This document shows, one piece after another, positions 1-13,400 of a stretch of 64,000 nucleotides of DNA. Each line of letters opens with the position of its first letter. Within the stretch, counting starts at the first letter, position 1. The notes below the pieces were generated by a model. It did not search any database and was not told where the DNA came from. It saw only the letters and a list, made by a program, of their open reading frames with translations. The stretch covers positions 278,520,016 to 278,584,015 of the forward strand of contig CM056993.1 of the NCBI GenBank assembly GCA_029891345.1. Direction: 5' to 3'. Made by a program: the position numbers and the translations under genes. The stretch is from Dryococelus australis. Taxonomy: Eukaryota; Arthropoda; Insecta; Phasmatodea; Phasmatidae.

Positions 1-134
1 ATTAAAGCATTCAAAGAGATTACTGACAAGTTACTAGATGCTGATGTCATAATCCCCTGAAACTCAGACTTTTGTTCGCCGGGATTTCTGGTAAGGACGA
101 AAGACTGCGACAAATACCGTCTTGTTGTAAATCA

Positions 135-142
135 CTCCCTGG
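135..142. repeat. Left 8-bp target-site duplication of the hAT insert
   Basis: CTCCCTGG here is identical to 2259-2266. Ignoring the insert and one copy, the RT reading phase is continuous (codons starting at 136 and 139, with base 142 completing its codon with 2267-2268). Confidence 0.85.
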
Positions 143-2258
143 TAGAGACAGGCCATTTGATACTTCAATACCTGGATTCCCTCGATACTGGGCAGTATCG
201 AAAGTATTGAGTATCGCTACATGCATATCGATAATTAAATTCAATACTTTTTATTGACACGTGTATATGGCGTGGATGCATGGTCCGCCATTTTCCCCAT
301 TGTCATGAAGCAGCGCTGTTTATTTTGTTTTTGGTGGTTTACTAGTTTCGGAAAGCCAGTTAAGTGTCGTATTTATTTAATGATTCAGCTAATTATTTTG
401 TATCCATGGCAGAGAAACTTGTAGTAAGGATTGCAATAGAACAACATGTATTTAGGAGTTGCATATAGGAATTACGAACAGTAAGGCAGTCTAAATTGTA
501 AATAACACGTTTTGAAAGTGTACATTGTAAATAACATATTTTGAAATGGTTATTAGAATGTTTTAAATATACATAGCCTAACCACCATTTCAACTTGTTT
601 TGCAGTGTAAAAATACCACTTGTATTGTATGGAAAACGAACTTCTTCAAAAACACTTATGTCCTGAATGTGTTTAGTATTCAAATTACCCTATGAACTAC
701 ATCTTTAACACGTTTTCTTTCGGTGAGGGTAAAACTTGACAGGTTATATAATAATTTGAATGTTTCTTTCATACGAGCAAATTTTCGACTTGTCCACTAA
801 AATAATATGTAACTAAAGATGATACATGCCATGACCGAATTGACAAATCTAATTATTTAGTTATTTTGAAAATACATGATTTTGTAAGTATCAATTTGGA
901 CGCTGTCGACAGTCACGTGTGTAGCAGTCGCAGCAACACATAATTACATTAATAGTGCAAAATATTTATCTCTAAATTTAATGCTTACAACAGACGTAAT
1001 ATTTCTGCAATCATCACTGGAATACTACGAATATGTTAATAAGAAAATAATACATTATGCAATAACGACATTAAAAAAACTTTAATTTGCTGTGTGTGTA
1101 AATATATATATGTAGGCACACGCATGCACACACCCATGCACGTGCACACACATGCAAACGTGTGCACACAAACACACAAAGCACATGACTTACTTGCTTT
1201 TTAAAACATTGCTAGTGTATTTTATGTACTGTTATTTGTTTTAAAAATCATTTTATTTACCCATTTTCGCACGTGTTTAAAAAAAACATGGTGCTGATGT
1301 TGTCATTTTGTATTTTTGCTAACGTCCGCTAAATACAAAATATGAAATACCAAATTACCAAATACGTGATCATTTTTGTATACAAAATCGGGTCACATGA
1401 TCATTTTGTCAAAAAAATCTGCCAATTCGGACATGGCCAGTGTCTCATAAGAAGAGGTGCAGAAAAATGCTGTCTCATGAAAGACAAACTATATTGGCAA
1501 TAAAATTAATGGAGGCCCAGCAGTATGACTTAGCCATAACAAAAGCAAGGTAGGTTGCAATGGTAACCTACATTGATCATAGCATTTGTTTACACTCATT
1601 ATTTTATTCATAGACAGAGCCGCTGTGGCGGGATACATTGTCACTGTGCTACATTTCTAGAACTGTCAAAATTTATGTTTGATATTCTGAATGCAAGTAC
1701 TACATTTTTTTTTGTGCTATTTGTGTTTAAAACCGGTATTTTATATTTATTGTACGTGTTTTGTGGGTACACAATCTGTGAAAATGACCAATGAAAAACC
1801 AAACAGTAATAAATTTATTTATCTTGCTTCTGGTAGCGGAAGAATTGTTATTGTTTTTTATCTGGTGATAACCAATTCCCACATTTCCTCTATCTTGACT
1901 TTATCCAGAAAAAAATTGAATGTTTTTTTTTCTACATAAAAATTATTAACCTAGCTTAGTTCGAAAATTGACATGCCTGATGTGCTTTTTTAGTATCATA
2001 TAAATATTTATAACTTTTTAACACATTCACAGGCCTACAATTTCCATCATCTGTAGTATTATCTTGCATGATTTTTCTTTGATTTTAAATTTATCATAAA
2101 TTTGGTCGAGAACAATGAAAATGTAGTTTACAAAAAATTTATTGCACTATTGAATTTTGTTTTACTCAAGAGTATCGAGTGTTGCAAGTATCGAGGGTAG
2201 TGAGCTGAAAACTGTATTGAATATAGAATATCAAAAACATGGTATCGTCCCACCCCTA
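143..2258. mobile_element. Non-autonomous hAT transposon nested in gypsy RT
   Basis: The 2116-bp insert interrupts the RT frame. Its ends are imperfect inverted repeats: TAGAGACAGG... on the left and, reverse-complemented, TAGGGGTGGGACGATACC on the right. Both are bordered by the 8-bp duplication CTCCCTGG, the target-site size of hAT elements. Subterminal copies of (A)GTATCGA and its complement cluster near both ends (about 160-230 and 2170-2250), another hAT habit. No transposase-like frame was found inside; it holds AT-rich DNA and a CA-rich microsatellite. It must be younger than the gypsy copy it entered. Confidence 0.82.
1090..1190. repeat. TG/CA-rich microsatellite inside the hAT element
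   Basis: An interrupted TGTGTG, TATATA and CACACA/CATGCA tract with alternating purine-pyrimidine character. Confidence 0.8.
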
Positions 2259-2266
2259 CTCCCTGG
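2259..2266. repeat. Right 8-bp target-site duplication of the hAT insert
   Basis: CTCCCTGG is an exact copy of 135-142, directly after the terminal CCACCCCTA of the hAT element. Confidence 0.85.
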
Positions 2267-4578
2267 TAAACTGCAAAACTCATATAGATCCGTTCCCATT
2301 GCCCACTGTAGATTGTGCGCTTGAACATTTGGGTAAGGCCAGAGTATTTTCGGTGTTAGATTTAAATCATAGTTTCCATCAATGTCTAATTGATCCATCC
2401 TGTAGAAAGTATATGGCTTTTAGCACTCCATGGAGCCAGTTCGAGTTCAAGTGGATCCCAATGGGCTCAAAGTTTGGCAGCCACGTGTTATCTCGAGTGT
2501 TGGACTATGTGATTTCTGACTTTACGTTTAAGTTTGTTTTTAACTATGTGGACGACATCATGGTCTACAGCGAGGACCTTGATTCGCACATAGATCATCT
2601 TCGGCAAGTCATACTCAAGATGAGAGAGGTGGGTCTCACAGTGAACACAGAGAAGGTGAGCCTGGAGTTTAATAAGGTTAGGTTACTGGAATACCTTTTG
2701 TCCGAGGGTAGGTTGATGATAGACCGGAGGGCGTTTCTAGTCTGTCGAACTTTCCCCGTCCTAAGAACATCAAGGGAGTCCAGAAATTCTTCGGTATGCT
2801 AGGCTACTATACAAGATTTGTTAGCGGCTTTTCTGAGATTGCTGCGCCCTTGAATTTCTTGAAGAAGAAAGGGGTGGAATTTGTATGGGGTCCTGATGAG
2901 GAAAGTGCCTTTTGTAGACTCAAAGAGATATTGTCTTCCCCTCCCGTTCTCCACTTGCCTGACTTTGAACATAGGTTTGTTGTTCAAGTTGATGCGTCCT
3001 CCCTGGTTCTTGGCACTGTGCTGAGTCAGCAGACAGAGAGGAGTCTGACTCCCATTGCCTTCGCTAGTCGGAGTTTGACAGAACCAGAATGTCAACTTGG
3101 GGTGTACGAAGGGGAGATACTTGCCTGCATATTCAGCCTGGAAAAATTTGCCTTATATATTGAGTACGCCGAATGTGACTTGTATACTGATAATCAGGCC
3201 CTTAGTTGGGTGCTTGCCCACACCACCAACTTGGCAAATTGGCTTTACCCAATTTTGGTTTAAGATCCATCATGTTCGCGGGTCAGACAACCAGGTTGCG
3301 GATGCCTTGTCCCACATGTATGACCCGTCTGAATTCGAGTCGGAGAATTTGGCTTAATCCGAGGGGTCTCTAACGATGATTCTGGGGTTTTCTGATCTCT
3401 TCATTAGTATATGTTGTGCTCAGGGTGAGGATGACTTTTGCAAGCAAGTTTCTGCTGATATCAACAGAGGACTATCTGTTCCATATGTCTCTGAACAGGG
3501 CTAAGTGTATTTTGCTGGAAAAAAAGGGTCAGGCCCGCAAGGTCTTGGTTCCTGCATCCCTGAAGGGGATATTCATTGCTTATTTTCATGACTCTGTCTT
3601 CGGGGTCATTTGGGAGTCAAAAAGACTTTAAAAAATAGCAGCGCAATTTGCTTGGGCAACATTAAGGGCTAAGGTCTCAGGGTATGTTAAATATTGTGAT
3701 ACTGCCAGCGCTGTTAACAGCCTGTGCGCACAAATTATGGGCAGACGGCCCTGCAAATTTCTTTGACCCCCTGGTCGACAGTCCATTTGGACATTTTTGG
3801 ACTGCTCATTAGGTCAAAGAAGGGCAATGTTTGCATCCTCATTCTCTTAGACACTTTTACAAAGTTTGTGATCCTTCTCCCACTCAATAACATGAAGGCT
3901 ACTATGGTAGTTAAGTCTTTGACTGAACATGCCTGGAAGGTTTTTAGTGCTCCCCAGGAAATAGTTACAGACAACACTACTTATTTGACTTCTGTAATTT
4001 TCAAGAACATGTGCTTTAGATGAGCTGTCAAGCATTACATCTCTAGTTTTTACTATCCGAAGGGTAATTAGGTGGAGTGGTTCAATAAGAACCTAAAGGC
4101 CTGTCTCTCAATTTTTCATAATCAAGATCACTCCCTTTGGGACAAGGATATGGATTTTATCAATGTCGATTTTAACAGCACTGTTCATGATTCTACTGGT
4201 GTCTCTCCTCTCGCTTTTCTTGGCCATCCCTCACTCGCTCCTAAATGTTTGGAATCTTCCTCTTATCCCCTCCCTCTGAGCGATGCTGATCATGACCGCC
4301 TGCTCGGCGAGGTTCATCGTCGGCTTGCCATGGAGAAGCAGTCTGTCGTAGATAAACATAAGGTTCTGGTGATATTTAATCCGGGCGATTTAGCCTTGTG
4401 TAGAAATTTCGTTCTAGCGGACTTGGCAAACAACCTTACTTCTACGTAAATTACTAAGTATGCTGGCCCATATTGTATTGTAAAGTTTTTTACACCAAAT
4501 AGAATTTCACTAGTTGTACCAGGGTCTAGGAGAGAGGCACATGTGTCGCATCTAAAACCATACACCGCCAGACATTAG

Positions 4579-7297
4579 TTTGTTATTACAAGGTAGAGAC
4601 ATGGTTAGTTATTGTTAGCCTGGTTTTCTGGCTTTTTACGCAGGGGACCTTATTCCTTTTATTCCTTTCCATATCGCTTCACTTTGGCTTATCCAGCTTT
4701 CCTGGTGTTTGTATGATTTCCACCGCCCCACCCAGTGGAGTTTAGCACTGCTGGCAAGGTGTCTGGCTGGATGGCTCCGCTACATGCTGCATGTTCTTGA
4801 TGGCGAACCTTTTGTCGCCCCCTCCCTGTTTTGGAAAATTCCTTCCCGAGAAGAAGCGCACTGCTTTATCTACTGCTGAGTCCTCGGGAACCTCTTGGAT
4901 TTGTTGCCTTTGTGTTGGGCCTTTCATCAAGTGGTTAAGTGTACTACTGTTTGGTTTTTTGAACTGTTCGTCGTGACTTGAAGAACTTTTACCTCTAAGT
5001 GTGTTTCCAAGGAGATTGCTGATGTTTGTAACCTGTTTCTACCTGATGTACTGTACTTTCTATAAACTGTTCTTCGGTGCATTCAGAGAACTTGCTATGC
5101 TTCAGTGACTTTGTTTGTTATGTGTTAGAAGTGTCACTCCCAGGGGGAAGGAACATTCAGGGATGGGTTGTGACGATTTTGCGCAAATTGTCTCTCTTCT
5201 GGCAGTATGCTTGTATGGTGGCCTACCAGTTGCTCCTCCTCGGCTGTCTCTCTCTTCATCACTCCCCCTCTTTCCTCCCTTCTCTTCTTCCTTCTCTTCC
5301 TACCCATCCCCCAAGCCAGGGCGAGGTAGGCCTGAATGTCGGCGGACATTCTTCTTTGCTCTGTAATCACCGCCAGCTGTGCCCCAGCGGCTAGACGAAC
5401 CCACTCGCCTGGTGCAGGTCATTTAATGTCTATTTGCCCAATCTTCTACAACTACATTGACATGGCTTAGATTGCGTGCAATCAGATTTGTGGCATATTT
5501 CGTCATTGCTTGCCGATACATAGGAGAGTTATTGCAGTCGTGCTCTACGGTTTTAAACGATCTTGGGTAAAACATGTCGAGCTAGGGAATGGGCATAATT
5601 GCCGGGGCCAACGACACCAACCTTTCCAAATTCTTTTCTGGTTTGCCGAATGAAATCGTGTTCTGGTTAACTTGTTGGTTAGTCAGCAAACTGCGACTTT
5701 TGGATTGGTTACAGTGAAGTAGAATTTGTAATTTGTTTAGCATGTTAGCAGTAACGACCCAAATAGTAAAGCAAGGTGAAGTCAATGTTATGTTTGTTGT
5801 ATAATCGCACGACTTTAAGGAGCCGTGTGTGGGGTTGCCCTCGTGTGTAGTCAGTTTCTTTTTAATGGGTTTTATCCTAAGTTTTAACGTGTTCAATTTT
5901 ACATGCTACGGCATTGGATGGGCGTAATGTTTCCACTGCCCATAGTATTTTTTTTATACATTCGTTGGGTACCCGAGTAATAAGAGGGTGTTGAGTAGGG
6001 TTATCTTCACCTAGAATGTAATGCAACTCTTGTGTGTAACGATCTCCTCATCCATCTATGATAAATTGTTTTCTTTTAAACATATATTCGTTATAAATGA
6101 AAGTAAGGTGCATTGATGTGCGGAATATTAGTAGTGAGAACGGGTTCGTTCTGCACCAGTAGTAAAAGTAGGTTCATTCTGCACCAGTAGTACACTTGAT
6201 TAGAGGTGAAATTTTCTTGGGGTATTGATTGTTATTAACCACTGGCCTTATTATTTTTTATTATTTGTATTTTGTAATGTTGTTTTAGATTTTGGGGCCA
6301 GCCTTTAAATTTCATGAGGTTAGCCAATAAGATTGATGATTATATTCTGAGATGCATTGCCATGGTGTGTGACATGGGCTTGGTTAGTGTTTTCAATCTG
6401 GTTCACGTGTTATGGCACGTCCCTTTTATTATTTAAAAGAAAGCTTAGTCTGAATTATCCACACATAGTGAATTGTGAAATTTTGATGTAACCTTCAATT
6501 CTCTTTATGTATATGTAGCGTACTCTAATGGAAGCATATTCTTGTAACGGTCTGTGATACATACATTGGAATACTTAATTGTGCGATCTCGATTGCAATT
6601 TTTGAAATATCAATCCATTGTACTTTATAGTAGCATTTTTATTCCTTTATCCAAGTGTTTACAGAGAATTGGCCTGTTGCCTTAAATATGTGTACTATTG
6701 GATTGTTTTAAAAGCATTGTATGAACCACTGATTTTTGAGTGTTCAATAAATTGTTATTCTTGTTAGTGTGGATTCTAATTTGAGCTACTGCTCAGTATA
6801 GCTAAAAAAATTTGAATTACAGTTGCAATATTCTTTTAAAAATGCAGTCAATGATACTGTAAAATAAATAGCAGTCATTTTTACTATGATTAAATTTACA
6901 CTATAAACACTGTAACAGTAAATTACATTTCCAATGATTCAGCATGCATGGGCTGTGCCGTATTTGTTAAACAATGGGGATAAAATGCAGTACTTAATTT
7001 ATAGTGACAGAAAACATGTTCATTATTTTGTCTCTTTAAAACAATTACACAATACAGAATCATCAATAATATTATAGATGATATTATTAGTACATAGTTC
7101 CACTGAACATATTTTATTTTTATCAAGAGTTTCTGGCTACCACAAATGTTGTAATTTAATGAGAGAGAATTGCCTGCATACTATGCATGATACTAAATAA
7201 AGAGTTGACAGCAGATGAGCTCTAGACCAGCACTGTTGGTGAGGTCACTTTACACACAGGCTTGAGTGCTTGAGGCTACCCTAGCTGTAACACTTAC
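4579..7297 (+). other. Gene-free stretch: gypsy 3' untranslated region, candidate 3' LTR and intron DNA
   Basis: No coding gene is seen between the end of gypsy pol and the last visible Raptor exon. A purine-rich stretch (GGGGGAAGGAAC at about 5150) is followed by TGTGACGATTTT at about 5169, a typical gypsy LTR start, so the 3' LTR may begin there. An AATAAA at 6746-6751 could be its poly(A) signal. The right LTR edge cannot be fixed without its partner, which would lie left of the window. The pyrimidine-rich block 5250-5310 and a degenerate 30-bp duplication at 6143-6195 are the only other visible structures. Confidence 0.35.
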
Positions 7298-7414
7298 CAT
7301 GCAAAAACATTTGCAGTATTATGCACCGCCATTGCTGTCATGCCCTGAGACGTGCGGCATGAAGACATGGAGCAGTTACGGCGCAGGTCATACAGCCTCA
7401 CGTCCCCTGCAACA
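7298..7414 (-). CDS. RPTOR: Raptor exon g: penultimate WD40 segment
   Basis: The acceptor is ACATGCAG|TGTTGCAGG and the donor TTGCATG|GTAAGTG, phase 2 at both ends, 117 bp. It encodes VAGDVRLYDLRR and GMTAMAVHNTANVFA, equivalent to Raptor NGDVRIFDPR and GLTALDIHPQADLIA. A second AG 11 bp inside (GTTGCAG) could serve as an alternative acceptor, but would break the phase. No exon for the following block (the NQF, YYDGFMGQR and FHPHW motifs) is visible at 1-7297, so the 3' end lies outside the window. Confidence 0.93.
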
Positions 7415-10400
7415 CTGCATGTACATGTCAGTACAAACACAGCACATGTACACAAAAATCCACACACACAATACGCAAACACACTTCTGTCATACACACA
7501 TATACATGCAGCTATCTCTGAAGGAGTAAAGACAATAAAACTATTTTACATAGAAGTACAACTGAATCTACTGTATTTACGCATGTATAGCGCACCCTTT
7601 TTTCTCAAATAAAGGAAAAAATTTCCGGTGTGCGGGCTATACATGGAAAAAAGAGGAAGGGGGAGTGGTAGCCATAAATTGTCCGGGGATGTTGAGGGAA
7701 GTGGCCGAACTGTCTTGTCTCATCTCTCGCTCTTTCATCACTCATCTCCCTTCTTTATCTTTCTCGAACCTTCTGTTATGTGTAGGTCGCAACCCTGCCC
7801 TCCCCCTCAACTAATGGAATCCTGTCACACCGCAAACCAGAGCTGCCACATGTTTACGGCCACCCCCTACCCTCTGAACATAACAACTAGATGTTGCTGG
7901 TTGATAATTCCAAAAAAAAAAAAACCCTCTTTGTTTCCATGGCAGAAGCTAGCAATCTATGAACCGGAGAAAGGAGGGGGGGGGGGGGAGGGGAGGGGAG
8001 GAGAGACAAGGCAACTTTTTTTTTTGAGAGAAGGGCAGTGTGACAATCTAGCAGGAAAAAAAAAAAGAGAGCCTGTCACTGCTGAAAGGAGAAAGGAGAA
8101 AACAGAAAAACGAAGCCGGAAATGTTTAGTAGGAGCGTGAGGTTTTAGGAAATTTTTTATTTTGGCTTTTTGCACCCAAGTTATTAGTCATGGTGTGCAC
8201 TATACACGAATGTGCGCTATATACTAGAAAATACGGTACTTCAGAGACAAATTCTGAAATTTGTATACACATATTAGGGCAGCGCTACTTCACAAAAGTA
8301 TGCCAATGTGATTCACCCTTCCAGTGTCCCTCTTGCCAGTTCTAGGGCTTACATTAACCTTTAGCAGAAAGGTCTCCTGCACATATCTGCAGACCTAAAT
8401 TTTTGCACGTAAATAGTCTGCAACAAATGACTATTGTCAATAGCCCATTGCATATTGCCTTAACCATGACAGCAGGATGCGCAATGTTTACAGCCAGCCT
8501 GTCGGTCGCAGAATATACCTGCTTCACCAGCCAACATCATGGGCCATATGTACAGGTACGTCAAATTCGATAAATGTCAAATAGATGCAAAATGTTCAGT
8601 TTTTAGCTAAATATTTGTGAAATTTTATGAAAGTTCATGATCGGGAAAAAAATATCTGAAATAACTATGTTTTTGAGTAATTACGTCTGTATGTTTCCTT
8701 GGAGTTAACTACCTATACGGTTTTTAAAATAAAATATAAGAAATTGGGTAAGTAAACTGTATGTTTTAGTTGCAAAATACAGATCCGTGTATGTATTTCG
8801 CTTGTGCATTAATGTATAAACTCCGGCGGCAGAAGGTAGCAGTCACCGCCAGGCTGCCCTCCACCCACCGGCCAAGCGCACACCCCTCTGCTGACATCCA
8901 CTTCACACTTAGCCCGCCTCCTCTCGCCCCTCAACAACCGACACTCTGTTCCCTCTCTACCACCAGGTCACACCCATACCCCTCTGCTCCCTTCCTCTAT
9001 CATACCTTGTAGCCACGCCCACACCCCTCTACTTCCTTCTCGCGCCCTTCTTCCACCTAGCCATGCCCACTCATAATCAGCTCCCTTCTTCTCCCTCTTT
9101 ATTTTCTATTTCTTTCTTCCTCCCCGCCAAAACCTTGTTATTCACCATTCTCACCCTCTTGTTTCTAACACCCCACACCCTGTGGCTGCATCCACCACAG
9201 CAAGCAGCCCTCTTTTCTTTGCGCTATTCTCTTTCCCTCCCCCCTCTTACGAGCAGTGTGGCACTAGTTGTCTCATCTTTACACTACTTCTGCCTCTTTC
9301 CTCCCCCTTCAAAACCCATACACATGCTGTGAAAACTCAAATACATGGTGCACATTCTGTTAACTGAGCCTTCGCGTGCTAGCAGTAATTCTGTTTTGTT
9401 ATGGGTAGAAATAAGAAAGAGAAAAAAAAAAAAAAAAAAATTGGAAAGACCATGCAAGGGACTACAAAGCCAAAAAAATTTACGTAGATGATTCAGAAAG
9501 TTTAATTTGTGGCATTTGTAATATAAGATTGGAATGGCAAAAGAAAGACAACGTGTTACATTATTGCACACATGAAAAGCTATTCATTTTTTCTCTTTTT
9601 TTTTTTTACTTCCTTAGAAACTACGTTAAAACACTAAAACGTACTGTATGTTCACAAATTTCTAAATGTGTTTTGGGGGTAAATTTTTTTAATGTCAATA
9701 TCTCGTAAATAGGCCACACCTCATTTTTTGTAAGTATTTTTCATATAAAAATGTGCGGCCTATACAAGCAGAAATACATTTAAATTGTTGACGTAGCAAT
9801 AAAAATAATTTTAGTGGAAATTCACTAGTAAAATGACAACATTTAACACGGATAACACGAAAAAAAAAAAGTTTTTAATTGTATTTTCCTAGGTTTTTAT
9901 ACATGCTACAAAATGTTGCATACCACAGAATAAATGCTATAAAAATGCTAAAAACCACAAAATAAATACTATAAAATGTGTTCGTAAATGCTCTGTTACA
10001 TACCTCCAGTCATACGTCATGGGCCACGCACTGCAGATGACACTTCTAGCAGGTGCTCATAATAATGTGATTAAACCATGTACATTTATGGTGCAAACTC
10101 AATTTTAAATAAAAAAATTTGTACTGAACTTGGCTTGACCAGACTCGACTCAAAGCTGTAAAAACCAAACTTACATATCACTACAAATAAAACATAAAAT
10201 ATTTGTTAGGCCACCATTATGAAAATAAATACATAATCAAGTTTAACCACTAACGTTTAGTTGGTCTATCATAGTATTACTTGTGTTCTAAATTTGGTGG
10301 GAATTTGTTTGTCGACTCTCTATGTATCGTAATCGCATGCATTGATAAACTGCATCCATCAACAATTTATTTGTGGTCCCGGAAAAATTCCTATTTAAAT

Positions 10401-13400
10401 AATGTTAATATAATCCGCTCTTATAGTTTATTGCATGTTGCGTTGATCTAAGTATATTTCCGGTCTCGTCACCTAAGATTTCCCACAACTATTGTTTTTA
10501 AGATGGTTGTTTATGCAAATGCAGCCGCATGAAAGAAGCACCGGTGTTGTGTCACGTCACAAGTCTGGGTACCCAGAAGTGTACACACTAGGGATGCCAC
10601 GCACTGGCTTATCCTCTGCAGGTTGCTTCTTTGTTTATAAATGCTGTACACTCATCAAGGAGGTGTACAAATAAAGTTAAAGAAGGCCTTATGTAATTTA
10701 TAAGGTGAGATAGCTAAACTACCCCTCCTTAAATTGCCTTAAGCGAAACCATTTCACCTCACCTCATAACCTCTGCAAAACCATTGTTCCAGCCTTTAAT
10801 TAAGTTACCTGATAGCAGCACCCTATCATAGAGGCGATTCTACGTGGAGAATAGATCCCCCTAGGCTTTGACTGACCTTGGTTAAAGTTGCCACAGCAGG
10901 TAATCCCTCATCCATTCGCCGCAGATAACCAAGACAATGCCACCCCTTCACGTCTTCCAGAACCGACATCTGACCAACTGCCCACCAGCAATGTGAGTCA
11001 ACCACCGCAGAGGAGAACCCCTCTTCCTGCCAAATCTGTGTCAGCCAAGGTGAAGGGTAGTGAGAATGGTCCTACCCTGTATACAAGCTGGGCACCACAG
11101 AGATCTTAAGGTCCCTGTCTTTTCTCCCAATGCACCCCGCGATACTGGCAATGTGACACAAAACTGTGAAACTGACCATGACCAAGGCTTATTTTTATTA
11201 AATCACATTTCGCAAAGATTATAATAGCATAGCTGGCAATTCTGTATCGCATCTGAACCACGGCCTGGAGAAAGCATTTTGAGACAATTAACCATAAACT
11301 GGGCATGCGTCAAATCTTTTACTTAAATTATATTTATAAATTACAATATTAAATTTATAGCTACTATGAATGAAGACAGAGAGAAAATAGGTGAATTGGT
11401 AATGACTAATAAGAAATAGTTCTTATGCGAAATATTTTTACACTGAGTGTGCAGGAATACTGTGAGTTGTACTTCTGGTGTAATTTTCTAAGCTTGATTT
11501 TCATGAGGCAGAGGAATATCCTGGAAGTAGAACTTAAGTAGGGCTTCAGAAAAGTTGGAAGTACCTTAATGGACTACAACAAAAATTTTTGATTCCATGA
11601 AATAATGTTTTTGTAATATTTTACTGGACTAACCTCGCTCAGAAATGTTTACTCAGGCTGGGACAAAGCCAGATGACATGAACGATGTTCTGAACAAAAC
11701 ACACAGAGTTACTAGAGACTTACCAGCCACTGACGGCCTTTCCCACACCACTGGCATCTGCGTCCAGGTGGACATCTACTACCCACGCCGAGTGCTCCCT
11801 CCATGTCATTATGCGGGCTTCATGGGGTGGCAGACGCACATCGAATAGCCGCACCGAGCCATCCTCGCAGCCAGCCAGCATTAGTGAGGATTCTGAAACA
11901 AGACATTAATTTGTCAGTTACATCTCTAGTTCAACAATGTCCAAATTCTCTGGCACATATTACTATAGCTGGCAGATGGCATGGTGCACAGGTATTTGCA
12001 ATGACAGGTCAGTTCAGGCTATTATTACACATGTCCTGTAAACTCAATATTATGGGATGTTGTTGTCCCATGTTGTTTGTTTAATACAGCTCACAAGTTT
12101 GACATGTAAAGTTTTAACCACCATATTTTTTCAATATAAATGTCACAGAGCATGCACTCAACCCATTCCCAGTCAAAGTGACATGCTTCCAAATCAGCAA
12201 GTGGGAACACCTACAGTCCATGACAAACACCTCTACCGAAAATGGATGTCTTTGTAAAGATACCCCCTTGAAAGCAGATACGTTACAACATATAGAATGG
12301 TGATTCCCAGCCAAAAACTATCCAGCTAAAAGTGAGATAAAAGTAAAAAACCAGGCACCTAAGCGAGTGCAGAATGCAACCTGCTCATGTAGGCAGTTCC
12401 ACCAGCTGCTACTCCCACATGGCCGGCCCATACACATAGCTGTGCACAGCCACTGTAGAGTGGGAGAGAAGGGCCAACAGCTTCTGATGTCAGCTGGCTA
12501 GCATTCTGGAACTTTATTTGTAGAAACACAAAGTATATGTGGATTGAAGTTTTGGCATCTCTCATACAAGGTTCGTCCTGAGAAGTGCTACACAAACCTG
12601 CTCCCTCAAGGAGCACCACTGCTGAGATTCGAAACCTCTACAACTATGCCATCAGCCGGCAGTTGACCGAAAAGTCCAGCCGAGCCCACCACAGTCTGCC
12701 ACGATACACTCATCATCTAAAACCAGCCAGTATCAACCTGTTTCAAGCCATGCTGGTTCACCCTCAAAGAGCAGGAAACAAGTTCAGTCTGGTGGAACTG
12801 CCAGTGAAGCAGAAAAAGGCCTTGGCTCTCTGTCTGTGGTGACAACTGACCTGGAGAACTTGAAGCCTACATTGTCCTCACCTTTGGAGCAGTGTGCAAG
12901 ATTAACAAGTCTGAATGACATGGAGGAGGGTGCTGCCACCTGTGCCGCCTTCCCTCAAAGAGGTAAAGAGGATGTTGGTACCCATCTCTTGACTGGCAGG
13001 TTAGGCCCTACCCAAATACGTTGGGTGCAACAGGCTTTTAAAATGACTAGATTCGTTTAAGATTCGTGATTCGTGAATCTTTTAAAATATGATTCGAGAT
13101 TTGATTCGTTCTCAAAAAGTCTGATTCGCAGAAGCCTACTTCAAACACTAAATTAAGATTATTCTTTCTCATCCTGTGTTCTACTAGAAATCTCTTCTAC
13201 TTTTTGAATTGCATGCAATTTTGCAACTATTTTCTGTCAAGGGGTTTTTACGTTTTTCCTCCTCCCCTCGTAGATCAGTTTAGGTTAGCATGAAAGGTAA
13301 CCATTGCCCCAATCATGGCCATGTTTCCCACTCCCAGAGCTTGAGTCTTTGTAGTTAGAACCTTCCCTGCATGCCTAGGCATATGGAGCTCAGCCATGAG

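Larger units (their letters stand above)
1..4578 (+). pseudogene. Ty3/gypsy retrotransposon pol (RT, RNase H, integrase), decayed and interrupted
   Basis: This is a reverse-transcribing mobile element, cut by the left window edge. The RT N-terminus occupies 1-142 (LLDADVIIP block, in-frame stop at 58-60). It resumes at 2267 after the hAT insertion and reaches the catalytic YVDD at 2545-2556. A frameshift near 2795 leads into RNase H (VQVDAS, E in YEGEILA, YTDNQAL, VADALS to about 3340). The integrase follows at about 3540-4575: remnants of the HHCC finger, then catalytic Asp (VHLDIFG), Asp (VTDNTTYL) and Glu after a TAG stop near 4069. A GPY/F-type C-terminus ends with VSHLKPY at about 4555. 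Multiple stops and frameshifts mean it cannot make protein. No gag or protease is in the window. Confidence 0.88.

Noticed and set aside
1-7297. Last Raptor exon (NQF, YYDGFMGQR and FHPHW motifs)
   Set aside because: I looked for it on the minus strand and did not see it; the C-terminus is presumed outside the window.
7628-8140. 170-codon open frame
   Set aside because: Low-complexity and purine-rich, lying entirely inside a TA-flanked inverted-repeat element; no conserved domain.
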